A stretch of 64,000 nt of DNA from Fimbriimonadaceae bacterium (GTDB lineage Bacteria; Armatimonadota; Fimbriimonadia; Fimbriimonadales; Fimbriimonadaceae). The notes below the pieces were generated by a model that was not told the DNA's origin, made no database searches, and worked only from the letters and a program-made list of their open reading frames with translations. The stretch covers positions 174,537 through 238,536 of the forward strand of contig JAHBTB010000005.1 of NCBI GenBank assembly GCA_019638795.1, in the 5' to 3' direction. Below are positions 42,066 to 50,221 of this stretch, in pieces. Made by a program: the position numbers and the translations under genes. How positions within the stretch are numbered: position 1 is the first letter of the stretch; the number at the start of each line of letters is the position of its first letter.

Positions 42066-43442
42066 TCACACCTCCGGGTACAGGTCGCGCATGAGCATCC
42101 GCACCGACGAGTTGAGTTCCTTGTCGCGGTCCATCATGTCGCGGATCTTCTTGTACCCGTGCATCATCGACGTGTGGTCACGGTTCCCGAACAAAGCGCC
42201 GATGTGCTTCCATGAATCGCCGGTGATCTCCCGGGTCATGTAGACCGCCACATGGCGGGCGTGGGCGATGGGCGCCTTGCGGCTTGTGCCCCGGATCTCG
42301 CTGACATCAATCTGGAAGTGCTTGCTGACCATGCCCAAGATCTGGTCGAAACTCGGCTTGGCGATCCCGACGGTCTGGTAGTACTGGTCCACCATCGCTT
42401 CGGCAAGTTCCAGGCTCAGGGGAAGGGCCTCGAGGCTCGCCTGGGCGGCCAGCTTGGTCAGGGCCCCCTCCAGGATGCGGACGTTGCCCGGCACCCGTTC
42501 GGCCAGGTACATCGCCGTGGCGTGGTCGATCGCCACGCGCTCCTGCTCGGCCTTTTTGAGGATGATCGCGCAGCGCGTCTCCGTGTCGGGCATCTGGACG
42601 TCCGCCACCAAACCGCTCTCAAACCGGGAGCGCAGACGCTCGTCCATCAGGAGCAGGTCCCGGGGCGGGCGGTCGGAGCACAGGACGATCTGCTTGCCCA
42701 TGCCTTGCAGGTAATTGAAGGTGTGGAAGATCTCTTCTTGGGTCTTGTCCTTGCCGGCGACGAACTGGATGTCGTCGACGAGCCAGACGTTAACCGACCT
42801 TTGGGCGCGCCTAAACTGGTCGATCCGGTTGTTCTGTAGGGCGTGGACAAACTCCTCGGCGAACTGCTGGGCCGTGATGTAGGTCACGGGGAAGCCCGGT
42901 TCGCGGGCGAGGATCTCGTTGGCGATGCCGTGGAGCAGGTGGGTCTTCCCCAGCCCCGACTGGCCGTAAATGAACAGGGGGTTGTACTTCTGCCCCGGTG
43001 CGGCGGCGACGGCCTTGGCACCGGCAAAGGCCAAGCGGTTGCTCTGACCGACGACGAACCGGTCGAACGAGTACTTTTCTGACGGCCTGAAGACCGATGT
43101 CTCCACCGAAATCGGCACCGTGGCGACCTTGACCGGGCTCGTCGGGGTCACCGGTTTCTCCCTGGTCTCCACCCTCAACTCGACCGTGACAGTCTGGCCC
43201 AGCTCGTCGCCCAGGGCTTCCTCCAAGAGTTCGATGTACTTCTCTTGGACCCACTCCTGGATGAATTTGCCCGGAGCCATAAACGTGACCCGGCCGTCCG
43301 CGTTGCCGCATGGCTTGAGCGGGCGCAAGAAGCGCTCGAAACTCGTCACCGGCACACGGTCTTTCACCCGCGCCAAGGCGTGGTCCCACGCTTGGCGGAG
43401 GAGGATCTGATCCTGAGGCTCGTCGAGAGAGAACTGGTCCAT
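42066..43442 (-). CDS. dnaA: Chromosomal replication initiator protein DnaA
   Basis: 458 residues. The N-terminal interaction domain begins SLDEPQDQILLRQAWDHALA; a short linker follows. The AAA+ domain has Walker A YGQSGLGKTHLLHGIANEI near residue 165, Walker B VWLVDDIQFVAGKDKTQEE, and sensor-region ERLRSRFESGLVADVQMPD. Domain IV ends with IAHARHVAVYMTREITGDS and FGNRDHTSMMHGYKKI, the DnaA signature that reads DnaA boxes. The ATG at 43442 begins the conserved protein. dnaN is not next to it; the downstream gene is a creatininase homologue. TATACT at 43482-43487 may be its -10 element. Confidence 0.97.
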   Translation of the reverse strand: MDQFSLDEPQDQILLRQAWDHALARVKDRVPVTSFERFLRPLKPCGNADGRVTFMAPGKFIQEWVQEKYIELLEEALGDELGQTVTVELRVETREKPVTPTSPVKVATVPISVETSVFRPSEKYSFDRFVVGQSNRLAFAGAKAVAAAPGQKYNPLFIYGQSGLGKTHLLHGIANEILAREPGFPVTYITAQQFAEEFVHALQNNRIDQFRRAQRSVNVWLVDDIQFVAGKDKTQEEIFHTFNYLQGMGKQIVLCSDRPPRDLLLMDERLRSRFESGLVADVQMPDTETRCAIILKKAEQERVAIDHATAMYLAERVPGNVRILEGALTKLAAQASLEALPLSLELAEAMVDQYYQTVGIAKPSFDQILGMVSKHFQIDVSEIRGTSRKAPIAHARHVAVYMTREITGDSWKHIGALFGNRDHTSMMHGYKKIRDMMDRDKELNSSVRMLMRDLYPEV

Positions 43443-43690
43443 AACTGAAAAACACCCCGACAGGGGAAGGAAGTGGGGGCGAGTATACACACGGACCACG
43501 GCGCCTGCCCGCAAGATTTTGAGGGACATTTTCGGCCCCCGGCTCACCGGGCAAAGGGTCTTTCGAGACTCGGCCATGCCGACCCCGGCCCTCCCCACGG
43601 ACGCTTGGACAAAAAGCGAAGGATATTTGGTTGTCAAGGCCCGGATGGGTCGCCGGGACGATATCGAGGACGCCGGGCCACAATAACCCC
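43443..43690. other. Divergent dnaA / thiN intergenic region (248 bp)
   Basis: On the minus strand a -10-like TATACT (43487-43482) lies 40 bases before the dnaA ATG. Between them is a short hairpin, CCCC-TGTC-GGGG (43466-43455), followed by a U5 run (43452-43448) immediately before the start codon. No cluster of TTATCCACA-like DnaA boxes and no AT-rich unwinding element were found, so this does not look like oriC. On the plus strand CACAAT ends six bases before the thiN ATG. Confidence 0.4.
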
Positions 43691-44302
43691 ATGTCCGCGG
43701 TCGCGATGCTGGGTGGGCGCGACCTGCCCGACGAAGTCGTCCGGGTCTGGTCAGCCACGGCCACGGACCTTTACGCCGCCGACTCGGGGGCGGACCGCCT
43801 CCTGGCCCTGGGCTTCCGGCCGACCGTCGTCGGCGACATGGACAGCTTCAAGGGTTCACGGGAGGGCCTCCGGGTGGTCCAGAGTGCCGACCAAGAGACC
43901 AGCGACCTAGACAAGCTCCTCGACGTGGTGAGGGGGGACGGCCACTCCCGCCTCGTCGTCCTTGGCATCGAGGGCGACCGCCTTGACCATGTCCTTGTCG
44001 GCCTGCACCGCTTGGCCGCCAGCCCTTTGGCCGTCCTCGTCGTCCTCCGCCGTGGCCTCGGGTTCGTGGCCAAGGGTGACGCCCCGTTCACATGGGGCGA
44101 GGACACCGGGCACCGGTTTTCGGTCGTCAACATGGGATGCCGACCCGTGACGATCAAAGGCGCCCGCTGGCCGGTCGGGCCAGACGCCAGTTTTAAGACG
44201 AGCATTTCGAACGTCATCGACCCCGGCCCCCTTGTCGTCGAGGCGGAAGGGGCCGCACTGGTGATCGTCGAACGCGACCCGGCCGCTCTTGTCCCATGGT
44301 GA
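43691..44302 (+). CDS. thiN: Thiamine diphosphokinase
   Basis: 203 residues. It makes thiamine diphosphate from thiamine and ATP. N-terminal catalytic half: YAADSGADRLLALGFRPTVV, GDMDSF and DQETSDLDKLLDVV, then LGIEGDRLDHVLVGLHRLAA, all typical of thiamine pyrophosphokinase. The C-terminal substrate-binding beta domain ends SFKTSISNVIDPGPLVVEAE. Product is the cofactor of the transketolase at 31.7 kb. The 3' end overlaps the symporter start by seven bases. No Shine-Dalgarno sequence is visible before the ATG. Confidence 0.88.
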   Translation: MSAVAMLGGRDLPDEVVRVWSATATDLYAADSGADRLLALGFRPTVVGDMDSFKGSREGLRVVQSADQETSDLDKLLDVVRGDGHSRLVVLGIEGDRLDHVLVGLHRLAASPLAVLVVLRRGLGFVAKGDAPFTWGEDTGHRFSVVNMGCRPVTIKGARWPVGPDASFKTSISNVIDPGPLVVEAEGAALVIVERDPAALVPW

Positions 44303-45744
44303 CCCTCGCCCCGCTGGACTGGGCGGTCGTCGCCGTGTTCACCGCCCTGTTGCTCGGCCTGGGCTTCTCGGCCAAGTTGCGCGACTCCAGCGTGCTCCAG
44401 TTCCTTGCCGCGGGGCGTTCGTTGACGTTGCCGTTCTTCGTGACCTCCCTGGTCGCCACCTGGTACGGCGGCATCCTGGGGATCGGTGAGTCAGTCTCCT
44501 ACTACGGCGTCGGCACGTGGCTCCTGCTTGGCGTCCCCTTCTACGTCTTCGGGGTCGTTTACGCTTTGTGGTTGTCCAAGCGGGTCCGCGAGGCTGACCA
44601 GATCAGCATCCCCGACCGCCTGGAGGCCGCGTTCGGCAAGTGGTCGGCCCTTGTCGGTGCCGTGCTCCTGATCCTCATGGCCGTGCCCGCCGCCCACGCC
44701 CTGATGCTCGGCACCCTGACGCAGGCCCTGACCGGCCAGCCGCTGGTCGTCTCCGTCGTCCTGGGCGTCGCAGTCGGGTCGCTGTTCCTTTTCAAGGGGG
44801 GCCTGCTGGCGGACGTCAGGGTGTCGGTGCTGTCCTTCACCCTCATGTACGTCGGCTTTGCCGTGGCCTTGGCGGTCGGCGTCGCCCGGTTCGGTTCCCC
44901 GTTCGACCTGCGCGGACTTGAACCGCACCTCGCTCAGGTTGACGGTGGGGCGGGGCCAGTGGCCGTCGCCACGTTCTTCATCCTGGGGGCGTGGACCCTG
45001 GTCGACCCGGGCTTTCACCAGCGGGCCGCCAGCGCGGCCTCTCCGGAGGTCGGCCGCCGCGGCGTGCTCGTGAGCGTGGTCTGCTGGATGGTGTTCGACT
45101 TCCTCAGCGTCAGCGTCGGCCTCCTTGCCCTTCGAGCGGTGGACCCGATGCCCGAGAACAAGGTGCTCCTCTTCCCCCTCTTTGCCCAGGCCGTCCTGCC
45201 GACGGGGGTCAAGGCTCTGTTTCTCGTCGGCATGGCGGGTACCGTCACCACCGCCCTGGTCAGCTACGCCTTGGTCAGCGGCGCGTCCGCCGGCCGTGAC
45301 GTCCTGTGCCGGGTCGTTCCCGGGCGGGACGAACTCACCGCCACCCGCGTCGGCGTGGCCGCCGCCCTCGTCGCCGCCGTGGCCCTCGCCCTCAACATCC
45401 AAAGCGTCGTCGCCCTCTGGTACGCCTGGAGCGGCGCGATCGTCGGGGCCCTTCTCTGGCCGGTCTGGGTCGCCTACCGGGGTAAGCCCGCCCGTGACGT
45501 CTGGACGGCGGTCAGCATGGCGGCCGGTGCGGCGACCGGACTGGCGTGGATGTTTTGGGGGCGCGCCAACGGCAACCCCGACCTCAACGTCAAGCTACCG
45601 GACAGCGTCTTCGGTTACAATCTTTTTGGAGGACTCGCGGGGACCAACGTCGGGATCGGGACACTTGTTCCGGCGTTCGCGGTGACCGCCGTGCTCTTGT
45701 CGCTGGGATCAGCGTCCAATAAGGGAAAACATGAGCCAGACTGA
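44296..45744 (+). CDS. Sodium:solute symporter (SSS family)
   Basis: 482 residues with about 13 hydrophobic helices. The N-terminal FLAAGRSLTLPFFVTSLVAT and GGILGIGESVSYYGVGTWLL region corresponds to the SSS sodium-site helix, and the DPGFHQRAASAASPEVGRRG segment matches the conserved loop after helix 6. Related to the PutP/PanF group, which imports proline, pantothenate or organic acids with sodium; the substrate is not determinable. Overlap with thiN at the 5' end and the FHA gene at the 3' end suggests one transcript. A thiamine-related or precursor substrate would be consistent with context but is only a guess. Confidence 0.87.
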   Translation: MVTLAPLDWAVVAVFTALLLGLGFSAKLRDSSVLQFLAAGRSLTLPFFVTSLVATWYGGILGIGESVSYYGVGTWLLLGVPFYVFGVVYALWLSKRVREADQISIPDRLEAAFGKWSALVGAVLLILMAVPAAHALMLGTLTQALTGQPLVVSVVLGVAVGSLFLFKGGLLADVRVSVLSFTLMYVGFAVALAVGVARFGSPFDLRGLEPHLAQVDGGAGPVAVATFFILGAWTLVDPGFHQRAASAASPEVGRRGVLVSVVCWMVFDFLSVSVGLLALRAVDPMPENKVLLFPLFAQAVLPTGVKALFLVGMAGTVTTALVSYALVSGASAGRDVLCRVVPGRDELTATRVGVAAALVAAVALALNIQSVVALWYAWSGAIVGALLWPVWVAYRGKPARDVWTAVSMAAGAATGLAWMFWGRANGNPDLNVKLPDSVFGYNLFGGLAGTNVGIGTLVPAFAVTAVLLSLGSASNKGKHEPD

Positions 45745-46171
45745 CGAGCCTGTGGCCGCCGTCGAAGAGAACGACGGCACGACGCATGCCGAGACGGCAC
45801 CGGCCGAGCCGCCGCCTCTGCCTGGCGACGCGACGACCGACCTTCCGCGCCTCGTGGTGAAGAGGGCCGGGGCCGAGACCGAGGAGGTTTTCTTCTTCTC
45901 CCCGCCGGCCACGGTCGGGCGGTTCGACCCCGCTGTCGGGCCTGTCGACGTCGATTTGGCCGCGATCCCCGAGGGAAGCTACGTCAGCCGCAAGCATGCC
46001 AAGATCACCCACGACGACGAGGGCTATAAACTCGCTGACCTGGGCTCGTCAAACGGCACCTACGTCCTGCGCGACGGGGACTTCCAAAAGATCGACGAGA
46101 CCGTCGTCACGGACGGCGACGAGATCGCTCTGGGCAACGCCCGGTTTGTCTTCCGCACAGCTCCCGGATAA
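45731..46171 (+). CDS. FHA-domain protein
   Basis: 146 residues. A disordered acidic/proline N-terminus (ETAPAEPPPLPGDATTD) precedes a single forkhead-associated domain: ATVGRFDPAVGPVDVDLAAI, GSYVSRKHAKITHDDEGYKL and DLGSSNGTYVLRDGD, with the phosphothreonine-binding Arg, Ser and Asn residues present. FHA domains bind Thr-phosphorylated partners of Ser/Thr kinases. No such kinase is in the window. The start overlaps the symporter gene by 14 bases. Confidence 0.88.
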   Translation: MSQTDEPVAAVEENDGTTHAETAPAEPPPLPGDATTDLPRLVVKRAGAETEEVFFFSPPATVGRFDPAVGPVDVDLAAIPEGSYVSRKHAKITHDDEGYKLADLGSSNGTYVLRDGDFQKIDETVVTDGDEIALGNARFVFRTAPG

Positions 46172-46186
46172 GTCGGTCTGCGGGCC

Positions 46187-47233
46187 CTAGACGATCTGGA
46201 CGTCGGGGGTGCCGTCTTGGAGCTCACCGATCTCGGCGGCATGGACGCCGGACGACTCGAGGTGCCCGATGACCATCGGCACCGATTCGGAGTCGACGAC
46301 CAAAACCATCCCGATCCCCATGTTGAAGGCCCGGAACATCTCCGCGTCCGAGACTTGACCGAGCACCTGGACCGCTTTGAACACGGGCAGGGGCACCCAG
46401 TTGCGCTGGTAGATGACGGCGGTCAGGTCAGAAGGCATGACCCGGGTGAGGTTGCCAGCAATGCCGCCCCCCGTGATATGAGCCGCCGCATAGACTGCCT
46501 CAGTTTGCTGGATTAGCGGATAGACCGCGTTGAAGTAGCAAAGATGCGGCCGGAGCAAGGCGTCGCCAATGGTCTCCACCCCGTCACCACCCGGCAAGGG
46601 GTCTCGCACGCTAAACCCGCCGACCTCGAAGAAAGCGCGTCGGGCCAACGAGTAACCGTTGGTGTGCAGGCCGTTGCTGGCGATACCGACCAGTTTGTCA
46701 CCCGGCTTCGGCTTGGGCCGAGGAAGGCGCCGAGACGCGTCCACCACCCCGACAATCGCCCCGACGACGTCGATCTCTTCGTCGGCATAGACGCCGGGCA
46801 TCTCGGCCGTCTCACCGCCGACGAGGGCGCAACCCACCGCCTGGCAGGCTTCGGCCGCACCGGTGACGACCTGGTGGAACGCGGCTGGCTCCAGACGGCT
46901 GCAACCGAAGTAGTCCAAGAAGAAGAGCGGTTTTGCCCCTTGGCACAGGATGTCGTTGACGCAGTGGTTGACGATGTCTTGGCCGATGCCGGAGTAATCC
47001 CCCACCATGGCCGCCACCTTGGTCTTGGTGCCCACCCCGTCGACGCTGCTGACGAGGACGGGCCGGGCCATGTCCCCAAAGTTGGCGGCGTACATCGCCC
47101 CGAACCCGCCGACTCCGCCGACCACGTTTTCGTTGTGGGTGGCCTTGATCGCTTCGGCGACCCCGCGCAGCGAGCGTTCCGCCTGGTCGATGTCGACGCC
47201 GGCGCCGGCGTAGGTCATGGGGTGGTCGGCCAT
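46187..47233 (-). CDS. purM: Phosphoribosylformylglycinamidine cyclo-ligase
   Basis: 348 residues. It closes the imidazole ring to form 5-aminoimidazole ribonucleotide in purine synthesis, using ATP. Motifs: TYAGAGVDIDQAERSLRGV at the N-terminus, VSSVDGVGTKTKVAAMVGDY, DIVNHCVNDILCQGAKPLFF, LVGGETAEMPGVYADEEIDV, GIASNGLHTNGYSLARRAFF and HITGGGIAGNLTRVMP. The C-terminus is slightly reworked (FNMGIGMVLVVDSESVPMV) but complete. It lies 20 bases downstream of the tRNA-Lys gene on the same strand, so the two may share a transcript. Confidence 0.96.
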   Translation of the reverse strand: MADHPMTYAGAGVDIDQAERSLRGVAEAIKATHNENVVGGVGGFGAMYAANFGDMARPVLVSSVDGVGTKTKVAAMVGDYSGIGQDIVNHCVNDILCQGAKPLFFLDYFGCSRLEPAAFHQVVTGAAEACQAVGCALVGGETAEMPGVYADEEIDVVGAIVGVVDASRRLPRPKPKPGDKLVGIASNGLHTNGYSLARRAFFEVGGFSVRDPLPGGDGVETIGDALLRPHLCYFNAVYPLIQQTEAVYAAAHITGGGIAGNLTRVMPSDLTAVIYQRNWVPLPVFKAVQVLGQVSDAEMFRAFNMGIGMVLVVDSESVPMVIGHLESSGVHAAEIGELQDGTPDVQIV

Positions 47234-47253
47234 CGCGTCCTCGGAGAGGGAGC

Positions 47254-47329
47254 TGGTGAGTCGTCTGGGACTCGAACCCAGGACCCACGCCTTAAAAGGG
47301 CGTTGCTCTACCGACTGAGCTAACGACTC
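47254..47329 (-). tRNA. tRNA-Lys (anticodon TTT), with encoded CCA
   Basis: The minus strand folds into a cloverleaf. The 7-bp acceptor stem is GAGTCGT/ACGACTC (47323-47329 with 47258-47264). The D arm is GCTC..GAGC, the anticodon stem ACGCC/GGCGT with loop CTTTTAA (anticodon TTT at 47294-47296), and the T arm CTGGG-TTCGAGT-CCCAG. The discriminator A (47257) is followed by a genomically encoded CCA (47254-47256). TTT anticodon specifies lysine. Confidence 0.95.
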
Positions 47330-47387
47330 CAGCGGGCTTGAAGATACCCGCTCAGGGCTTCTTGGTCAGGTCCGCCCTGCCCGTCCG

Positions 47388-47765
47388 TCACCGTGGCCCT
47401 TTCTCGATCGGCAACAGGCGGGCCCGGCCACCCTTGACGTCGAGACTGACCAAAGCGCCTTGGACAAGCTCAGCCTGAAACCAGTCGATCGCCTCAAGAA
47501 TAGAGCGACCTGACGTCGCCGGGTCAATGTCGTGGCTCCGAATCTGCAGTACGCTCGGGCGGCTCCTCCCGGTCGCGGCGAGAATGGCACCGAAATCGAG
47601 GTCATGGGTCAAGAGCACACGGTCTTGTTGAGCCGCATAGGCCAAGACCTCTTGGTCACTGGCGTCTCCCGGACCGATGTTCGACCAATGCTCCGTGTCG
47701 TGTCCAGACTCGCTTAATACCGCCACCCAAGATGGCGACAGGTTCATGTCAAGGAGCAAGCGCAC
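47388..47765 (-). CDS. DUF5615 PIN-like toxin candidate
   Basis: About 125 residues. The PIN-like fold is indicated by acidic residues at expected places: LLLDMNLSPSWVAVLSESGH at the start, DASDQEVLAYAAQQDRVLLT and HDLDFGAILAATGRSRPSVL. This is the DUF5615 family, commonly paired with a DUF433 protein as a toxin-antitoxin module; PIN proteins usually cleave RNA. The upstream DUF433 gene ends at 47769, so the two are directly adjacent: a TTG (47768) follows its stop at once and a GTG (47765) is the next codon. The tRNA-Lys gene lies downstream. Confidence 0.8.
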   Translation of the reverse strand: MRLLLDMNLSPSWVAVLSESGHDTEHWSNIGPGDASDQEVLAYAAQQDRVLLTHDLDFGAILAATGRSRPSVLQIRSHDIDPATSGRSILEAIDWFQAELVQGALVSLDVKGGRARLLPIEKGPR

Positions 47766-47768
47766 CAA

Positions 47769-48008
47769 TCAGCTCGCTTGGCCAATCTCCGTTTCGCGCT
47801 CCTCCGAGCGCCAAGCTGCATAGGACAAGGCCTGCCTGACATCCTCCTCCTCGATGTACGGATACATGTCCAAGATTTCAGCAATCTCTCGACGGGCCGC
47901 AAGAAGTCCGACGAGTGCGCCGACAGTGACCCGGGTGCCCCTCACACAGGGCTTCCCCCCCATGACTTGAGGATCCGCGACGATTCGATCCATTTCACCC
48001 ACCTGCAT
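47769..48008 (-). CDS. DUF433 antitoxin candidate
   Basis: 79 residues of the DUF433 winged-helix family: RIVADPQVMGGKPCVRGTRV, TVGALVGLLAARREIAEILD and MYPYIEEEDVRQALSYAAWR. DUF433 proteins are DNA-binding antitoxins of PIN-type toxins. The ATG overlaps the stop of the upstream glycosidase gene by one base (TGATG), so it would be translated by coupling. An internal ATG five codons on (MDRIV) is another possible start. Confidence 0.85.
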   Translation of the reverse strand: MQVGEMDRIVADPQVMGGKPCVRGTRVTVGALVGLLAARREIAEILDMYPYIEEEDVRQALSYAAWRSEERETEIGQAS

Positions 48009-50221
48009 CAAAGTATACGTTGCGGCAATTGAATTCCAGTTCGATGAAGCCGAATGAGCTCGCGGACCAGCCAATGCCCAGCCGGGTTGTGTCGCATGTC
48101 CGGCGGCTGCACCCCCAACCCGCCCCACGGACGGAGGGTGGTGACGATCTGGCCGTCCGGTCGGCGCGTGATGTAGCTGCCTGCCTGGTACGTACGGGTG
48201 TCGATGCGGCGAAGGAGGACTTCGTCGTCGGGCGGCAGGACACAGTCGCTGGCGACGTCGTGGAGGAGCGTGAGGTCGCCGAGTTGTTCGAACCCCGTCT
48301 CGGCCATTTGGACGCACTCGCGCCAAAACGGTGCCGGCTGCGTGCCAGCCCGCACACCGAAGGCCACCGCCGCACCGGCCGTGTCTTGGTCGTCCACGGC
48401 CACCAGTCGTCCGTCCGTGTCCCAGGGCAGCCCGGCCAGAGGGTGTCCCTCTCGGTCGGCGATCCGGTAGCCGCGGAGGTCTTCAGCACTCAACGGCTCG
48501 ACAACATGGAAGAACGTCGACCATTCCTCCGCGCCATCAAGTGCTAGGAGGCCAAGGCCATAGTGTCCCGCAGGCAAATCTCCTTCCCACCGGAATGCCG
48601 GACTGGGGACTCTGGCACAGGTCTCGAACTCCAGCACCTCGTCGGCAATCGACGTACCGTCCACCCGGTCAATGAGCCTCCGCCGCCGGACCGGGCCCCC
48701 TACATCCGAGCGGACGCCGACGGACACCTGGACAAGCCCGGCGAAGTGGCAGCCCACGCTATGCCAGCCGGGCCGGTTTCCGCCGTGGACCCAAGGCGGT
48801 GACCGTCGGGGCACCAGGAAGAACTGGTCGGTGTGGCAATAAGGGTAGCGGCCCCTCCACATCGACCGCGGGCCACGACTGACGCCAGAAGTCGAGATCG
48901 GAGTGTCATCCCAGCCCGTGATGACCCAACCCGACATGTCCTCCAACGACGCGACCGACTCCATCACCCGTTTTCGGATGAACTCAGCCTTATAGGCACT
49001 GGCCTCCTGCGCGGCAAGAAAGCTGAAAGCGCCGCTGACGTTCCACCTAAATCCTTCCCCTCTCTCCAGCATCGGGGGAAAATCGTATTGCCACTTCACC
49101 CCCTGGTCATTGAGGGCGGGGTCGTTGCTGGCCCAGTACGGCATGTCCCGGGCCAGGGCGTCCAGATCACGGACGTGGTCAAAGTCGTTGAACTCCCCCA
49201 GCAGAATCGGCCGCTTCTCCCGTGGCCCGTGGGCCAGGGACTGGAGCACCTGGGGGTAGTACATCAGGTCGCAATAGGGATGGAAGTCGTCGAAGGTGCC
49301 GTACTCGCGAGGGTCACCGCCGTACATCTCGGCCCCGCCCGAGTTGTCCTTGACCAATGGGCAACCCGTCTCCTCCACCACGAACTCGGTCAACCGACGC
49401 CGAAAATCAGGCGGGGTCGACTCGCTGAGCTCGCACCCGACCGTCCAGCAGACGATGTTGTCGTGATGGCGGTACTGGAGGACGATCCTCTTGATCTCCT
49501 CCTCCATCTCGGCCAGGCGGGCGGCGTCGCCGGTCGGCATCCACAAAGGTAACTCGACCCATGCGACGAGGCCGGCCTTCTTCAGGGCCTCAAGCGCGTC
49601 GTGGGGCGGCAGCCACAGGCAGAACTTGACCGTGTTGAAGCCGAGGTCCTTGACCCGCTTCCAGTCATCTTCAAAGACCTCAAGGGGTGGGGCCGTGTGG
49701 CGGTAGTCGGGATACCAGCCCCAGGTCAGGACGCCGCGCATGGTCCAAGGGCGGTCGTCCAGCCATAGCTTGGTGCCTTGGACGCTGATCCGCTGCTGAG
49801 GCTTTGGCTTGGGAGCCAGCGGGTCGGTGGCGGACTCGACGACCCGGACCGGGCGGTAGAGGCCGCCGAACGTCGTGTCGACGTAGGGCAAGAACCCGCT
49901 GAGGACGTCTTTGACGGGAAACGCCGTCCCGCCGTTCTTGGTGACTTTGACTTCGACCTCGACCGTCTGGCCGTCCCAGGGCGCGAGGTCGATGGAAAAG
50001 GCGTCCCAGATTCCCCGGTGGGTGAGGACGAGCGCACCGTCGATGCTGACGACCGCTTCGTAGGAAACGCCGTCAAAGACGAGCCACTGTCCGGTCCGTG
50101 CCGTCAGCGAGGCGCGGTAGGTGGCCGGGCCCTCCCAACGGACGTCCACCCGGTCGTCCCAAAAGACGTGGGGCAACGTGACCTCGTGCGGGCCGTCGCC
50201 ATAGTCGACCGTCCAATTCAT
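48008..50221 (-). CDS. Glycoside hydrolase family 2 protein (beta-galactosidase/mannosidase-like)
   Basis: 737 residues. The N-terminal jelly-roll (WTVDYGDGPHEVTLPHVFWD; GVSYEAVVSIDGALVLTHRG) and Ig-like domain are followed by the GH2 TIM barrel (TMRGVLTWGWYPDYRHTAPP; WKRVKDLGFNTVKFCLWLPP; VAWVELPLWMPTGDAARLAE). The putative acid/base glutamate is in TVGCELSES, near residue 264, with cysteine where most GH2 members have asparagine; the nucleophile glutamate is in ILLGEFNDFDH near residue 341. No signal peptide, so probably cytoplasmic. Its ATG overlaps the stop of the rtcA homologue (ATGA). Sugar specificity is not predictable. Confidence 0.8.
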   Translation of the reverse strand: MNWTVDYGDGPHEVTLPHVFWDDRVDVRWEGPATYRASLTARTGQWLVFDGVSYEAVVSIDGALVLTHRGIWDAFSIDLAPWDGQTVEVEVKVTKNGGTAFPVKDVLSGFLPYVDTTFGGLYRPVRVVESATDPLAPKPKPQQRISVQGTKLWLDDRPWTMRGVLTWGWYPDYRHTAPPLEVFEDDWKRVKDLGFNTVKFCLWLPPHDALEALKKAGLVAWVELPLWMPTGDAARLAEMEEEIKRIVLQYRHHDNIVCWTVGCELSESTPPDFRRRLTEFVVEETGCPLVKDNSGGAEMYGGDPREYGTFDDFHPYCDLMYYPQVLQSLAHGPREKRPILLGEFNDFDHVRDLDALARDMPYWASNDPALNDQGVKWQYDFPPMLERGEGFRWNVSGAFSFLAAQEASAYKAEFIRKRVMESVASLEDMSGWVITGWDDTPISTSGVSRGPRSMWRGRYPYCHTDQFFLVPRRSPPWVHGGNRPGWHSVGCHFAGLVQVSVGVRSDVGGPVRRRRLIDRVDGTSIADEVLEFETCARVPSPAFRWEGDLPAGHYGLGLLALDGAEEWSTFFHVVEPLSAEDLRGYRIADREGHPLAGLPWDTDGRLVAVDDQDTAGAAVAFGVRAGTQPAPFWRECVQMAETGFEQLGDLTLLHDVASDCVLPPDDEVLLRRIDTRTYQAGSYITRRPDGQIVTTLRPWGGLGVQPPDMRHNPAGHWLVRELIRLHRTGIQLPQRIL

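Noticed and set aside
43443..43690. Replication origin next to dnaA
   Set aside because: No cluster of TTATCCACA-like boxes and no AT-rich stretch; only one degenerate match (TGTGTATAC) that overlaps the -10-like element.
47331..47352. Terminator hairpin AGCGGG...CCCGCT between the toxin gene and tRNA-Lys
   Set aside because: Only a 6-bp stem with a 10-base loop and no U-tract; it may be chance in GC-rich sequence.
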